NCBI GenBank assembly: GCA_951799445.1 | Contig: OX637295.1 | Span: 21,452,001 to 21,516,000 of the forward strand | Origin: Pseudisothecium myosuroides | Lineage: Eukaryota; Streptophyta; Bryopsida; Hypnales; Lembophyllaceae | Direction of reading: 5' to 3' | Length of the DNA: 64,000 nucleotides | Shown here: positions 47,384 to 57,367 of the stretch, in pieces | Numbering within the stretch: position 1 is the stretch's first letter | Layout of the letters: the number at the start of each line of letters is the position of its first letter | Translations under genes and position numbers: made by a program | The notes under the pieces: model-generated | The model's input: the letters and a program-made list of their open reading frames with translations, nothing else | Told to the model about the DNA's origin: nothing | The model's database searches: none

Positions 47384-48706
47384 CTAATCCGCGCTCTGGC
47401 GCTCATGCACCAGCCTTCCTTGCACATACGTTGCTTTCACCGCGCGATCATCCCCGAGCGTCATCAACACAAACAACTCCTCCTCCACCTCATCCCCAAT
47501 CGTCTCCATGCGATGCGCCATAGCCACGGTTGCTTTCGAATCCAGCACCACGAAATCTGCGAAGCAACCGACTTCCAACCCTCCAATCTCCCCACTCATG
47601 CTCAACGCCTCGGCGTTTCCGCGCGTCATCATATAAAACGCCGAGATTGCAGGAAAATTCTGTTCCTTCAGCTGCAACACCTTGTACGCTTCGGCGGCCG
47701 TTTGCAGCATGGAGTAGCTCGTCCCTCCCCCGACGTCCGTCGCAAGGGCAACTTTCACTTTGGCCTTCTTCGTGTTCGCGAGGTTGAAGAGACCACTCCC
47801 AATGAAGAGATTCGAAGTTGGACAGAAGGCAGCAACGGATCCCGCGTCTGCTAATCGCTGAAGCTCGCCTTCCGATAAGTGGATGCAATGTCCGAAGATC
47901 GACTTCGGGGTGAGCAACCCCGCTTGCTCGTACACATCCGTGTAGTTCTTGGCGTCTGGAAAGAGCTGAAGAACAGATTGAATCTCATAGATATTCTCGC
48001 TTAAATGCGTTTGCATGTACACATCGGGAAACTCTTTGAGCAGCCGCCCCGCGGCTTCCAATTGCGGTGGAGTGGACGTGATGGCGAACCGCGGCGTGAC
48101 GGCGTAGCGTTGGCGCCCCTTGTTGTGCCATCGCGTGATGAGTGCCTTGCTCTCTTCGTAGGAGCTTTCTGCGGTGTCTGTGAGCCCTGGTGGCGCATTG
48201 CGATCCATCATCACCTTCCCTGCGATCATGCAAGTACCGCGCTTCTCCGACTCCGTGAAGAAAGCCTCCACGGACTGCGGGTGCACGGACGCATAGGCGA
48301 CCGCCGTCGTGGTGCCGTTCCGGAGAAGCTCATCGAGGAAGAACGTCGCCTTGGACTGGCAGTGGGCGGGGTCTTGGTACTTCGCCTCCTCCACGAACGT
48401 GTAGCGGGTGAGCCAGTCGAGGAGCTGCGTGCCGTAGGAGGCGATCACTTGCGTCTGAGGGAAGTGGATGTGCGTGTCAATGAAACCGGGGAGGATGAGG
48501 TCCGTGGGGTAATGCGTGATGGGGGTTTGGGAGGGCAATGTCGGCTGAAGCGACGAGAATGGGCCGATTGCAACAACCTTGCCGTCTGTGATCACAAGCA
48601 TGCCGTCGCGGAGGTAAAGGTAGCTGCCGGTGTCGCCGGCGTCCGTCGGGGCGCGCAGGAACGATAGCAACCTGCCACGGATTGCGACTGTCTGCGAGTC
48701 CGCCAT
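47384..48706 (-). CDS. Guanine deaminase, bacterial-type amidohydrolase, intronless
   Basis: The enzyme converts guanine to xanthine and ammonia (EC 3.5.4.3), feeding purine catabolism, probably in the cytosol since no targeting peptide is seen. One uninterrupted ORF encodes 440 residues, the length of E. coli GuaD. The metal-dependent amidohydrolase motifs are in order: GFIDTHIHFPQ (His79, His81), KVMMDRNAP and TAESSYEES (167-186), TPRFA (204-208), MQTHLSEN (His234, Glu237), FGHCIHLSE (His273) and ATDVGGG (Asp324). The C-terminus is VGCFADFVVLD, then MTLGDDRAV. The gene is strikingly GC-rich against AT-rich surroundings and has no introns, unlike its neighbours. Arabidopsis is known to lack this enzyme and to deaminate guanosine instead with GSDA. 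Ancient transfer from a bacterium, or retention of an ancestral eukaryotic gene, are the two readings. Both flanks carry partial tandem duplications. Confidence 0.95.
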   Translation of the reverse strand: MADSQTVAIRGRLLSFLRAPTDAGDTGSYLYLRDGMLVITDGKVVAIGPFSSLQPTLPSQTPITHYPTDLILPGFIDTHIHFPQTQVIASYGTQLLDWLTRYTFVEEAKYQDPAHCQSKATFFLDELLRNGTTTAVAYASVHPQSVEAFFTESEKRGTCMIAGKVMMDRNAPPGLTDTAESSYEESKALITRWHNKGRQRYAVTPRFAITSTPPQLEAAGRLLKEFPDVYMQTHLSENIYEIQSVLQLFPDAKNYTDVYEQAGLLTPKSIFGHCIHLSEGELQRLADAGSVAAFCPTSNLFIGSGLFNLANTKKAKVKVALATDVGGGTSYSMLQTAAEAYKVLQLKEQNFPAISAFYMMTRGNAEALSMSGEIGGLEVGCFADFVVLDSKATVAMAHRMETIGDEVEEELFVLMTLGDDRAVKATYVQGRLVHERQSAD

Positions 48707-48757
48707 AGAGTCCTCTGCTACGGAAGCCGAATGAAACGATATCAGACGACGGAATCA

Positions 48758-49070
48758 CCTCACCTTCCCAAATTTGCACAACCCAAAATCAAATTCTGCG
48801 AACACTTCAACTTTCGGTTTCCTTAGAGAAAGAATTACTAACAAAAAACGAATCTCATTGCATACAAATTACAGACACCAGCCCTTCCTACCAGCTATGG
48901 AACCCGAAAAAAAACCCATCAGAGAACGGAATTACCTCAACTTGATAGAGTTGCACAACGCGAAATCAAATTCTGCGAACACTTCGAACTCTTCAAGCTA
49001 ACATTCGATATCCTTCGAGAGAATGAACTACTGCCAGAGGCCGAATCTCATTGCAAAGACATTCCAGACA
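48758..49070 (-). repeat. Tandem duplication upstream of the guanine deaminase start
   Basis: About 177 bp apart, the phrases TTGCACAACCC/GCACAACGCG, AATCAAATTCTGCGAACACTT and CGAATCTCATTGCA recur in the same order (about 48772-48862 and 48949-49055). This is the presumed promoter or leader of the minus-strand gene. On the minus strand a donor-like GGGAAG/GTGAGG (48763) and an acceptor-like GTAGCAG (48714) could delimit a tiny leader intron, but about 50 bp is short. Confidence 0.7.
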
Positions 49071-49591
49071 AGAGCTCTTCACGGCGGCCACCACCACCTC
49101 GCTTTTCTCCCAGGCATCCCGGGGAAAGCCCGGGCTCACGTGCGACGCGGCGGTAGAATTTGATTCCGGCATCAATGCACGGCACGCAAGTTGCAGCTTG
49201 CAAAGCAGGAGCTTCATGCTTCGCCATTGCTGCACATTTCGACTCGAAACCGATGTCATCTCGCACATCGCGAATCGTCTCTCCCGTGCGAAAACGATGC
49301 TCCAAGCTGAGATGAGTATAAACAGTAGTATAGATGCTGGCGGGTAACGTAATCGGGTATCAGATATGGGAGTCGGAAGCAGTATAGATAGGGTATGGAC
49401 GGGTTCCCGCGTGGAGGGTATCAGGTGTCGGTGTTCATGTCTGTACCCAGCTCTTTGGGATATCCGGTCCTAAAACAAACACTTTTTTTTTCCCTATAGG
49501 AAGCAACCCATTCCTGATCACCCTTCCATTCTGGCTATGTAGGCTATTCTTTTTCCGTGAAAGAGGAGATGAACAATGATAAATTATGGAG

Positions 49592-49994
49592 TAAGGTAGT
49601 ATGGCCTAAAAGCGACCATTTACGGGTTGATCTGCCTTTTTTACAGGTTTCCTTGAACAAAAATATTTTTGGATCATTTTTCAGAGAAAGAAAAATGGAT
49701 GTAACAAGTGGTTTCATATTTTTTGAATCGTTTTTGAATTACTTATGAATTTTCAAAAAAAATGTTGTAGGCACCTATTTGTGACCCTAGGTCTTCCAAA
49801 ATCTGACCACTTGCAACTTCTAAAGTTATTTGAGTAAATGAAAGTCACTGATTGGCTCTTGCAATAAATTAAGCTTTTCTCTCGATTCTCTCAATGGCTT
49901 GAGAGGTCCATTTAAGAACCAACTAATGTCCATTTCAGATGTAAATATAGGGTCGATTTGAAGAGGCCGCTCGCTTTTAGAGCACACTACCTTA
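49592..49994 (+). mobile_element. MITE with 27-bp ends (Mutator-like), copy 2
   Basis: The ends TAAGGTAGTATGGCCTAAAAG and, reversed, TAAGGTAGTGTGCTCTAAAAG match each other and copy 1 at 39348-39771. Shared interior includes TTGGCTCTTGCAATAAAT and CTCAATGGCT. No target duplication survives, suggesting an older insertion or rearranged flanks. Confidence 0.72.
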
Positions 49995-50479
49995 GTTCCT
50001 AAGCAGTTGTGGCACATTATAATTGGCTACAAGACTCTCAATATTGCAACCAACCCTTGGTGGATTTTGCAACCAGTCGTTGGTTGGAAATAGGAAGGTC
50101 TCTATAACTAATATAAGAGGAACACAATTTTTAGCTTAAAAATTCAAGGTAATTCTATTTTGAAGGAAAAAAATCTAGAAAATTATAGAAACCTTTTGCA
50201 ATCTATTTCTGCACAAGGAAAAATTTATCCATTGAAGAAACCAGCCTTGCAGATGGTCAGAATTGCTTAAATGGTCACAAATGGGTTGCCTCCTATAACA
50301 AGAAATTCTCAATACAATTCAAAAAAATATCATACCACGATGTTAGCAAATGAAAGCAAAAGTGAATAGAAATGGTTTGAGAATTTTTAGAGTTTATATG
50401 AATATACTACAAATTTTCAAAGTTGAAGTCATAAGAACACTTCTTTTCTAACACTAAACTATCCTTAATTGGTCCTTTA

Positions 50480-51013
50480 TCCCTAAAGTCCCAAAATCCT
50501 CAAGGGACTCTTGGAATTTTGGGTAGGCTTGTGTGACCCCAATTTTTGACATGATTTTTTTAAATTATCTTTTTACAGATAAGAAATCATATTAGCTTTC
50601 CAGGAATATAATTTTTATTTTAAAATGTGCCCCGGAGCAAAAATTATAACCCTCTAAGTCCCAAAAGCATCTTGTTGGGCAACACAAAAAATTCACCAAA
50701 AATTGGAATTTTATAATTTTTAATGTTTGATTCAATGATTTTTTTTTGTCTACATATGAAACTTCGATTCATTCCATTTGGATTAGTGATCTGAAAGTTA
50801 TGCATTTTTTAAAGAAAAATAGTTCCACATAGAGTTGACTTTGCATGCTAGAATAATCTCATTGTTGAGATTAGTGTATTTCAATTCCGTCTTAGGATCA
50901 TTAACAATTTTGTTTTTCCTTCTATGTTGTGCTTACTTCTACTTTACTTTTTGCAATAGAAATGGCAATTTTGAGTTTTTTTTGATGAAAAAATGGCCTT
51001 GGAACTTTAGGGA
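50480..51013 (+). mobile_element. TTAA-flanked element, copy D (internally deleted)
   Basis: The left end TCCCTAAAGTCCCAAAAT follows TTTA, a one-base-decayed TTAA. The right end CTTTAGGGA is followed by TTAA (51014-51017). The interior keeps the left part of the family, then jumps to the right terminal block with GAAATGGCAATTTTGAG and GATGAAAAAATGGCC. At about 534 bp it is shorter than the 920-bp copies, hence an internal deletion derivative. Confidence 0.75.
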
Positions 51014-51017
51014 TTAA

Positions 51018-52149
51018 TTACCAAATGCTTCAACTCTCATTGGTTGTTACAAATAACTTTTCAACTTCCATTGGTTCCTTTTTAAAACTAGTGCTGAATT
51101 TGACTAAATACTTTGTCATTTTGGATCAATGAGCGGCATGTTTGGGTGTTGCCAAAGGGGAATGATACTTTATCACGCCCAAGTTAGAGTTCATTGCAAG
51201 AATGTAAGAGAGAGATAATTCCAACCTACTTTTGAAATTTGTATAAATTAAAAGTCTATTCATCTTGTATCCCACACTATGCCTCCTAAAGGTAGAAAGA
51301 GTGACACCAAAACTACATACATCATTTAGGAGGGAGATTCCATATATTGCCTAATGATATGGCAGAGCTTTGTGTTGGGGGGTGGTATATAATGTCTTAT
51401 GGGTGTGTGGTGGATGTCCTAGTAGTGTCAAGATGATGATTGGATGTGATTGTCAATGACATAATATTATTATTTCAATGGTTTAGGGGATGTTCCTTCA
51501 TATTGACTGTTGATTCTTTAGCTTAGTAAAGTAATGAGGTAGGAAAGTGTCATTGAATATGACTATAGATATTAGTGTGTTTGTTATAATAGGTGCCATC
51601 CCATTTGAGCTAATTAGTTATTTTATGGTTGTTAATTGCGATTTTTTTTAGTATTAATTACAAATGATTTTTGTAATTGATGAAGTTCATTGTTAGTATA
51701 GTATTGTACATATTGTAATTATTCTGAGGTTAGAATTGTAAGGCTATGAAACATGTATATATGTTTATTTAAGAGTAGAAGTTTGTGAGAGAGGTGATTT
51801 AATATGACATGGTTTGTGCTATTTGTTCAATAATTGATCATTTTGGTGCATATATCTTGATTATTTTTGTAAAGATATAAAACTATTAAGCAATGTGGGG
51901 GGATATACCTTCCACGAAAGGATATAGAGGATAGGCCTCTAAGGCGATTATACAATGTTATGACCATGCTCAACTTCAAAATTTTCACTTTGAAAAAAAC
52001 ACTAGAATTTATTATACATCACCAATGGTCAAAGATTCAAAAATTCGAATTTCATATTTGGAATTAGAGAGTCCAATCAAGATTATGACTTACATAAATA
52101 CCTGCCACAAATTGGGATGCATGGGTTAATGGGTTTTAACTTACACTGG
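51018..52149. other. AT-rich gene-free region
   Basis: No gene, repeat or RNA is recognised. ORFs are below 70 codons. Confidence 0.45.
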
Positions 52150-52380
52150 GGTGCCCCGTGTCGTTGCCACAATCAAAATAAAAGTAAAAGTGATTTTTTA
52201 ATTCATAAAAACTTTGAAATTCAATATTTTTTTTTCCGTAAGTGAGAACGCCATGAAACAAAGCCCACTCATGCATCCCTCCTTACTAAGGGCTTTCCAA
52301 TGGTACTAAGAATGCGATTGGGGATGCATAGTCCAGTAGATCTCACAATAACAATACAAACATCCTAACTTAAGATATGG
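52150..52380 (+). repeat. Dispersed repeat of about 240 bp, copy 2
   Basis: Counterpart of 18910-19150: CGTTGCCACAATC, AAAAGTAAAAGTGA, ACAAAGCCCACTC, CTTCC/CCTTACT, AGGGCTTTCCAATGG, GAATGCGATTGGGGA and AACTTAAG in the same order. In both places a copy of the TGATAAAATTTGCA element lies within about 1 kb, so the two may once have been one larger element. Confidence 0.6.
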
Positions 52381-52472
52381 ATTTATCTGACAAGGTGAAA
52401 ATTGAAAATATTGTAGTTAGACCCTCTCAAGTTGGGTCAAGTAGGATTGACCCCCTTAGTGCCCGGTGTTTT

Positions 52473-52643
52473 ATCCCTAGAGAAAACACTAAAATATTTT
52501 ATTTGCCATCCATGATAAAATTTGCAAGTTCTGAATTCATATACAATATATGCAATCCGGAGCCCCTAAATAAGTAGGAGAGGTGAAGAAACACAAACTT
52601 TACACGGCACAAAATACAGTACAGTTTTTTACATTTACCCTTG
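52473..52643 (+). repeat. Dispersed short element, copy 4
   Basis: The left end is ATCCCTAGAGAAAACAC and the right end reversed is CCAAGGGTAAATGTAAAAAA. It has the core CATGATAAAATTTGCAAGTTC and is the closest relative of copy 2 at 12717-12882. Confidence 0.6.
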
Positions 52644-53323
52644 GATGGGGCAATAAGGGCGGCAATCCTCTTTGCCCCTCCCTGCCCCTCTCAGGTTGGG
52701 AGAAGCTTCTCCCATGACGGGTATCAGCAGTACGTCGCTCTCAGTAATCCTGCGGGTATATGTGAGAGAGCTGCAGACGGGTATTATTTGTCTGTAGAAA
52801 AGACCCGGGTGTCAATCACAGTGCAGACAAATAAGACTGTGGGGTCCCTTCAGTTGGAAGCTGCCGAAGAAAAGTCTCAGACGGTAGCTGGCGGGTCAAC
52901 CGGACCAGACCGCGTCGAAGGAACCAGAAGCTTACGCTTGCCTTGCTCCCCAAGCATAAGCCCTCGGGCAGGCGGGTCTCTGCCCGCGAAAAAAACAAAA
53001 ACTCCGTCTCGCACCTCCTTCAAGGTCCGCTCACACCCCGAAAGAGTGCCCACTTTTGTGTCTGTCCTCGAGGCTAGAGAGCGTCTGCGCTGCGGTGCTT
53101 CTCGTGGTGCCCCCATGAGAGTCATCACTCCCTTCGAGTTACCTCCAGCCCCTCCTCCCCCTGCTCCCAATTTCTTCTAGCTTGTTTCTGTTTTTTTCTG
53201 CGCTTCTTTTGGTGGTCGCTGTGTTTGTATCGACATTGTGTGTTGTGAGGGGTTTTGTTTGTTTAGTTTGCGAGTTCTTTCTTTGGGGTTTTGGTGGTGG
53301 CGAAACCCCAGGAGTACAGGGCA
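52644..53323 (+). promoter_or_regulatory. Upstream region of the NAC gene
   Basis: GC-richer than the distal DNA. A 179-codon open frame (52641-53180) has no recognised domain and only a TTG at its stated start; I treat it as non-coding promoter or leader sequence. A C/T-rich tract CCTCCTCCCCCTGCTCCC lies at about 53152-53169. Confidence 0.35.
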
Positions 53324-53491
53324 TTTTCGAATTTGAGCGACGAGAAAATTTGCAAAAAGATTTGAAGTGTTTGTGAGTGTTTTCGAATTTGAGTGACGAG
53401 AAAAATTTGAAAAAGATTTGAAGTGTTTGTGAGTGTTTTCGAATTTGAGAGACTAGAAAATTTGAAAAGAATTTGGAGTGTTCTGTGTGTG
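53324..53491 (+). repeat. Three tandem 56-bp repeats just before the NAC start
   Basis: Units starting TTTTCGAATTTGAG occur at 53324, 53380 and 53436. Each continues with GACGAGAAAATTTG, AAAAAGATTTGAAGTGT and TTGTGAGTG. They end about 40 bp before the ATG, within the probable 5' UTR, and are followed by a (GAGT)n run. Confidence 0.92.
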
Positions 53492-53530
53492 TGAGTGAGT
53501 GAGTGAGTGAGAGAAAGGAGATTTGGAGCT

Positions 53531-55734
53531 ATGGAGCGACTACCGCCTGGTTTTCGGTTTCACCCGACGGATGAGGAGCTTGTTGCGTACTACTTGAAGA
53601 AGAAGATCAATAGGAGTCAAATTGAGATGAACCCAATTAGAGTGGTGGATCTTTACAAGGTGGAGCCGTGGGACTTACCAAGCTTGTCGGCGCTGACGAG
53701 TAACGACCAGGAGTGGTACTTCTACAGCGCGCGGGACCGGAAGTACCCGAATGGCTCCCGCACGAACCGCGCGACGGAAATTGGTTACTGGAAATCGACG
53801 GGCAAGGACCGCACGGTGCGATGCACGAGGTCGACGGGCATGAAGAAGACGCTCGTCTACTACCTGGGGCGAGCTCCCAAAGGAGAGCGAACGGACTGGG
53901 TGATGCACGAGTATCGTATGGAGGATAAAGTGTATGAGAATTTGACAGGGCGGCAGGAGCCGTATGTGCTTGCGCGCGTGTTCAAGAAGAGCGGCGCGGG
54001 GCCGAAGAATGGGGAACAGTACGGTGCTCCGTTCGAGGAGCCTTCCAGTCCTGCTCTTCCCGAGGAGGAAGAGGTTCCGGCTGAGGTAGTGGCAGAGGTG
54101 AAGGTGGAGCCAGAGACTGTAACAGAAGATGTCGGAAGCGATACGTCGTTTTTCTTCCCTGAGGCCGCCATGGAAGCGTTTATGGCTGGGGAAACGACCG
54201 CAGACGAAACTTGGGCGGACTTCCCTGAAGTTCCTGAAGATTTCAGACCGGGCAACAACGACGCGATCGCGTTCCAGGAGGTTCTGGATGCGGTGCAAAC
54301 TCAGCCTCAGGAGGAGTCATGGAAGGAAGCTGTCATTGACAATGATCTTATGTTCGGTGAAGATTTTCTGAACGGCGATGAAGGCCTGGCCAGCGATGCG
54401 CTTGCTTTCAATGGCGATTCGTTTGATTTCGGGATGCCTGTAGGGACTGATGACTACCTGGAAATCAATGATCTGACGTCGGAGCTTGAAGATCAGGATG
54501 GGTACATGCCGGTTGGCTCGGAGATTCAGTTGCGGCCTCCGCGAAGCTTAAATGCCATGCCGATGCAGTTCGATTCCCAGGGCGACACGGCTCGACGCAT
54601 GCTTTTGATGCGCTCCAACAACCAAGCTTTCAACCAGGCGGACAGTTTCGTTCCGAGGATGCTACACAGCAGTGCTTCCTCTCGGGATTTGTCACAGTTT
54701 GCTGATCTTGCATCATCGAGCCTGGAGTTTCAAAGACCTTCCCAAGGATGGTCCATTGATGGAGAGCTTTTAGACGATTCTTCGACACGGTTGAGACGAG
54801 AAGGTATTGAGAGATTCTGAGTCATTATAGACTTTGCCTTTTTTGAAAATTTTGGGCTGTACGAGCTTCGGCAGACCCTTTTTGTGTACATGAAACTAAC
54901 TACAGGATAGTTACGAATCGAACTAACTTCAGGATAGTTACAGAGATGGAGGCCTGGTAGACTCGATGACAAGGAGAAGTGGTAGTAGGATCAAGTGAAT
55001 ATCAGGTCGGAAGCAAGGTAAGGCGAGTGATGGAGTTTTGGTATCATGCGGCCGTATGTGAAGAAGACCTTCGTTGCAGCGGTTTTTGATGGGAATTGTC
55101 CCTGTGTGCAGATTTCTTCTCGAATTATGAAGGTATGCTGCCTTCCACATCAAGCAGAGAAGATCCACAACGTGCTGTGGATGGAAGTTTGCCATCAGAA
55201 TTGGATGTATCATCTCCTGCTGCAGAGTTGGATTTTCCCGCTTCGTATTACTGGCAGATGCCTGACTTTGTGCCTCCAGCTCCTCCTGACAGTAAACAAA
55301 AACAACCGTCCTCTGGGAAATTAACGGCAGCACTGGATAAGCTGCTGCCGATTCTCCCTGCTTCTGCTGCTGAAATGCCTAGCTTCAGCAGGACTTTTGT
55401 GAAAGCTTCTGACACACATGTGACTACGTTTACCATCACGTGTTCAAGCTCTGAAAATGGTGCCAAGACTGTGCAGGCCGCTGTGGTGAATTACGGGGGC
55501 GGGAAGTTGCAGCAGGAGGTCATGTCATGGAAGCCTTGCACCGCCGAAAACTGCAAGCAAGAGTGCTGTTTGCGGAGACCGCAACAGCAGCAACTCCAAC
55601 GAAAGGTGGCTAAAGGCTCTTGGAGTGGGTTTGGGTTTGTGTTCTTGTTGGGAGTCGTCTCTGCTGCCATTTGGTTCTTATTGCTGCGAGGCACATGGCG
55701 GATTGCGCAGACCGTGATCAATGTGGTTTTGTAA
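53531..55734 (+). CDS. Membrane-tethered NAC transcription factor (2 exons)
   Basis: Exons 53531-54803 and 55112-55734, with GT-AG ends, give 631 residues. I chose ATG 53531 (MERLPPGFRFHPTDEEL) because the frame upstream has no ATG. All five NAC subdomains are in place at residues 5-153: LPPGFRFHPTDEEL, VVDLYKVEPWDLP, EWYFYSARDRKYPNG with RATEIGYWKSTGKD, KKTLVYYLGRAPKG with DWVMHEYRM, and EPYVLARVFKKS. The middle is acidic and likely activates transcription. The last 36 residues hold one hydrophobic helix (GFGFVFLLGVVSAAIWFLLL, about 597-616), as in NTL-type NAC factors kept on a membrane until cleavage frees the nuclear part. No intron splits the NAC domain, unlike many plant NAC genes. The tether is on a separate exon, so an isoform reading through at 54803 would stop after IERF without the helix. 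Confidence 0.93.
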
Positions 55735-57120
55735 ATTTGGAGCAAGTCCTGCAGCAACTGAAGTCCCTGCACTGGACTAGCCTTGTGCAGGGGACCTGTC
55801 TACAGTCATTGTAGGACTTGCTCTTCGAGCTGCAGCATTTATAGGTTGCAGGATCTACATTTTACACTCCTTGCAGAATATTTAGTTTAGCGGTCATTCC
55901 GTTGCCACTTGGGTCTCTATTCAGTGTAATACGGTTGATTGTGCACACACATTTGAGAGCCTCACTGGAGCCTTGAAAAAAACCAGTGACTGCAAAAAAT
56001 TGTTGGAGCGAAATGCCCAACTCTGTAAATTATTTTATTTACCGATACTGTCACGATGCAAAGAATTTCGCTGTGCAGTTTTCCATGTCAATTTGTGCAA
56101 AGTTTTTATTGTGGATCTTATGCGAAGAGCTGGGAACTTTTGGAGCATATCTTTGTCATTGCAGCTGGTTCAATTCCGTGTGTGAGTTTTTTAGTGTGAG
56201 TATCCATTGCAATTGTTCTTGTAAAAGTACGAACTGAGTCGTTTAATCTGACTGCCTGGATTCCTAATTTATGATGTAAGTTAGTCTGTATCTGTGACAT
56301 GTTTATGATGGTCACAGATAGCTTGATTGACAAGTTTGCAGGATATCCTTAGAGAACCTCTGACTGATGACGTTTGAGTGCATTTCTGTTACTGTATCAG
56401 TGACATCTACGTGTTCATGTTTAACATAAAAGTCACACCTGTCACATACTGAGTATAATTTTCATTTAAAAGTCGGCATCTTAGGTACCGTATTCAGGAA
56501 CCAATTCGGCAGGTTTTCAATGTCTACGAATTCGAAAGTCTTCAAATTCTGTAACTTATTATACCGCAGTTGTCACTTACACCCGTACTTTATTATGTCA
56601 CATTTTGGCATATCCCAAGAATGTGCGTTTATTGGGAGTGTCCACATGTCACGTTTGAACACAAATGAGTGAGTATTCATAACATTCTCGAAAACTAACT
56701 GGAACTAAGGTCAACATCCTTGGAAGCATGGTTTTTTTTTTCATTTTTAATGAAGTGCCGTAGTGGCGATACTGAATGTTATAGTGGTGCTCCAAATTTT
56801 AACATTCATCCACATGTTAGATAGAAAATATCATATTAGCACATATCACATATGAATAATTCAATTTTCATCCAAAATCTGGCGATTTCATCCAAGATTT
56901 TTTTATATTTGAAGTTTTCTAGCAATTTTCCACCTTTTTAGTACCATTTTTTTTTCTATAGGCGTGGTGCTAGGCCATAAAATTTGGTGCAATTTTGCAC
57001 AAAATTGCTGGAAAAAAACACATTGCTTGGAACTAACGTGAAAACCAACATCAATTCTTTAATCCCTAATTGCCTTAGTGACCATATATGGTTGCTCTAA
57101 AATTTGAACTTGTTTGTGTG
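55735..57120 (+). other. 3' UTR of the NAC gene and intergenic DNA
   Basis: The near part, to about 56200, is of gene-like composition and probably 3' UTR. Beyond it the sequence turns AT-rich. No further gene is seen. Confidence 0.4.
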
Positions 57121-57124
57121 TTAA

Positions 57125-57363
57125 CCTCTAAAGGTCCAAACACTATTTTTTTGGCAACTTAGAGATTTTAGAGAGTTCATTATGAATGGATTTTTTTTTC
57201 CTTTGACAATTGCACACAACATGTGCCCAAGGAGTAGCTTTAAGACACAACAATTTTCATAATTTTTAACTACATGGTTAAAAAGTTATTGCATGATATG
57301 TAATTTTTATTGTTTGGCGGGCAATCCAGGCAGCTCAAAAAACTTCTTTAAGAAATAATTCTT
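57125..57363 (+). mobile_element. TTAA-flanked element, left-end fragment (J)
   Basis: TTAA at 57121-57124 is followed by CCTCTAAAGGTCC, a family-type left end. The sequence runs into the next copy at 57368, so the right part appears lost or displaced. Confidence 0.45.
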
Positions 57364-57367
57364 TTAA

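Noticed and set aside
48005..48667. 220-codon plus-strand ORF opposite guanine deaminase
   Set aside because: It is a shadow of the GC-rich deaminase coding strand; the sense frame has clear homology.
52641..53180. 179-codon open frame upstream of the NAC gene
   Set aside because: It has no ATG at its stated start, overlaps a repeat at its 5' edge, has no recognisable domain and lies where the NAC promoter or leader is expected.
53675..54298. 207-codon minus-strand ORF opposite the NAC gene
   Set aside because: It is a shadow of the NAC reading frame, rich in Arg/His/Leu as expected for antisense translation.
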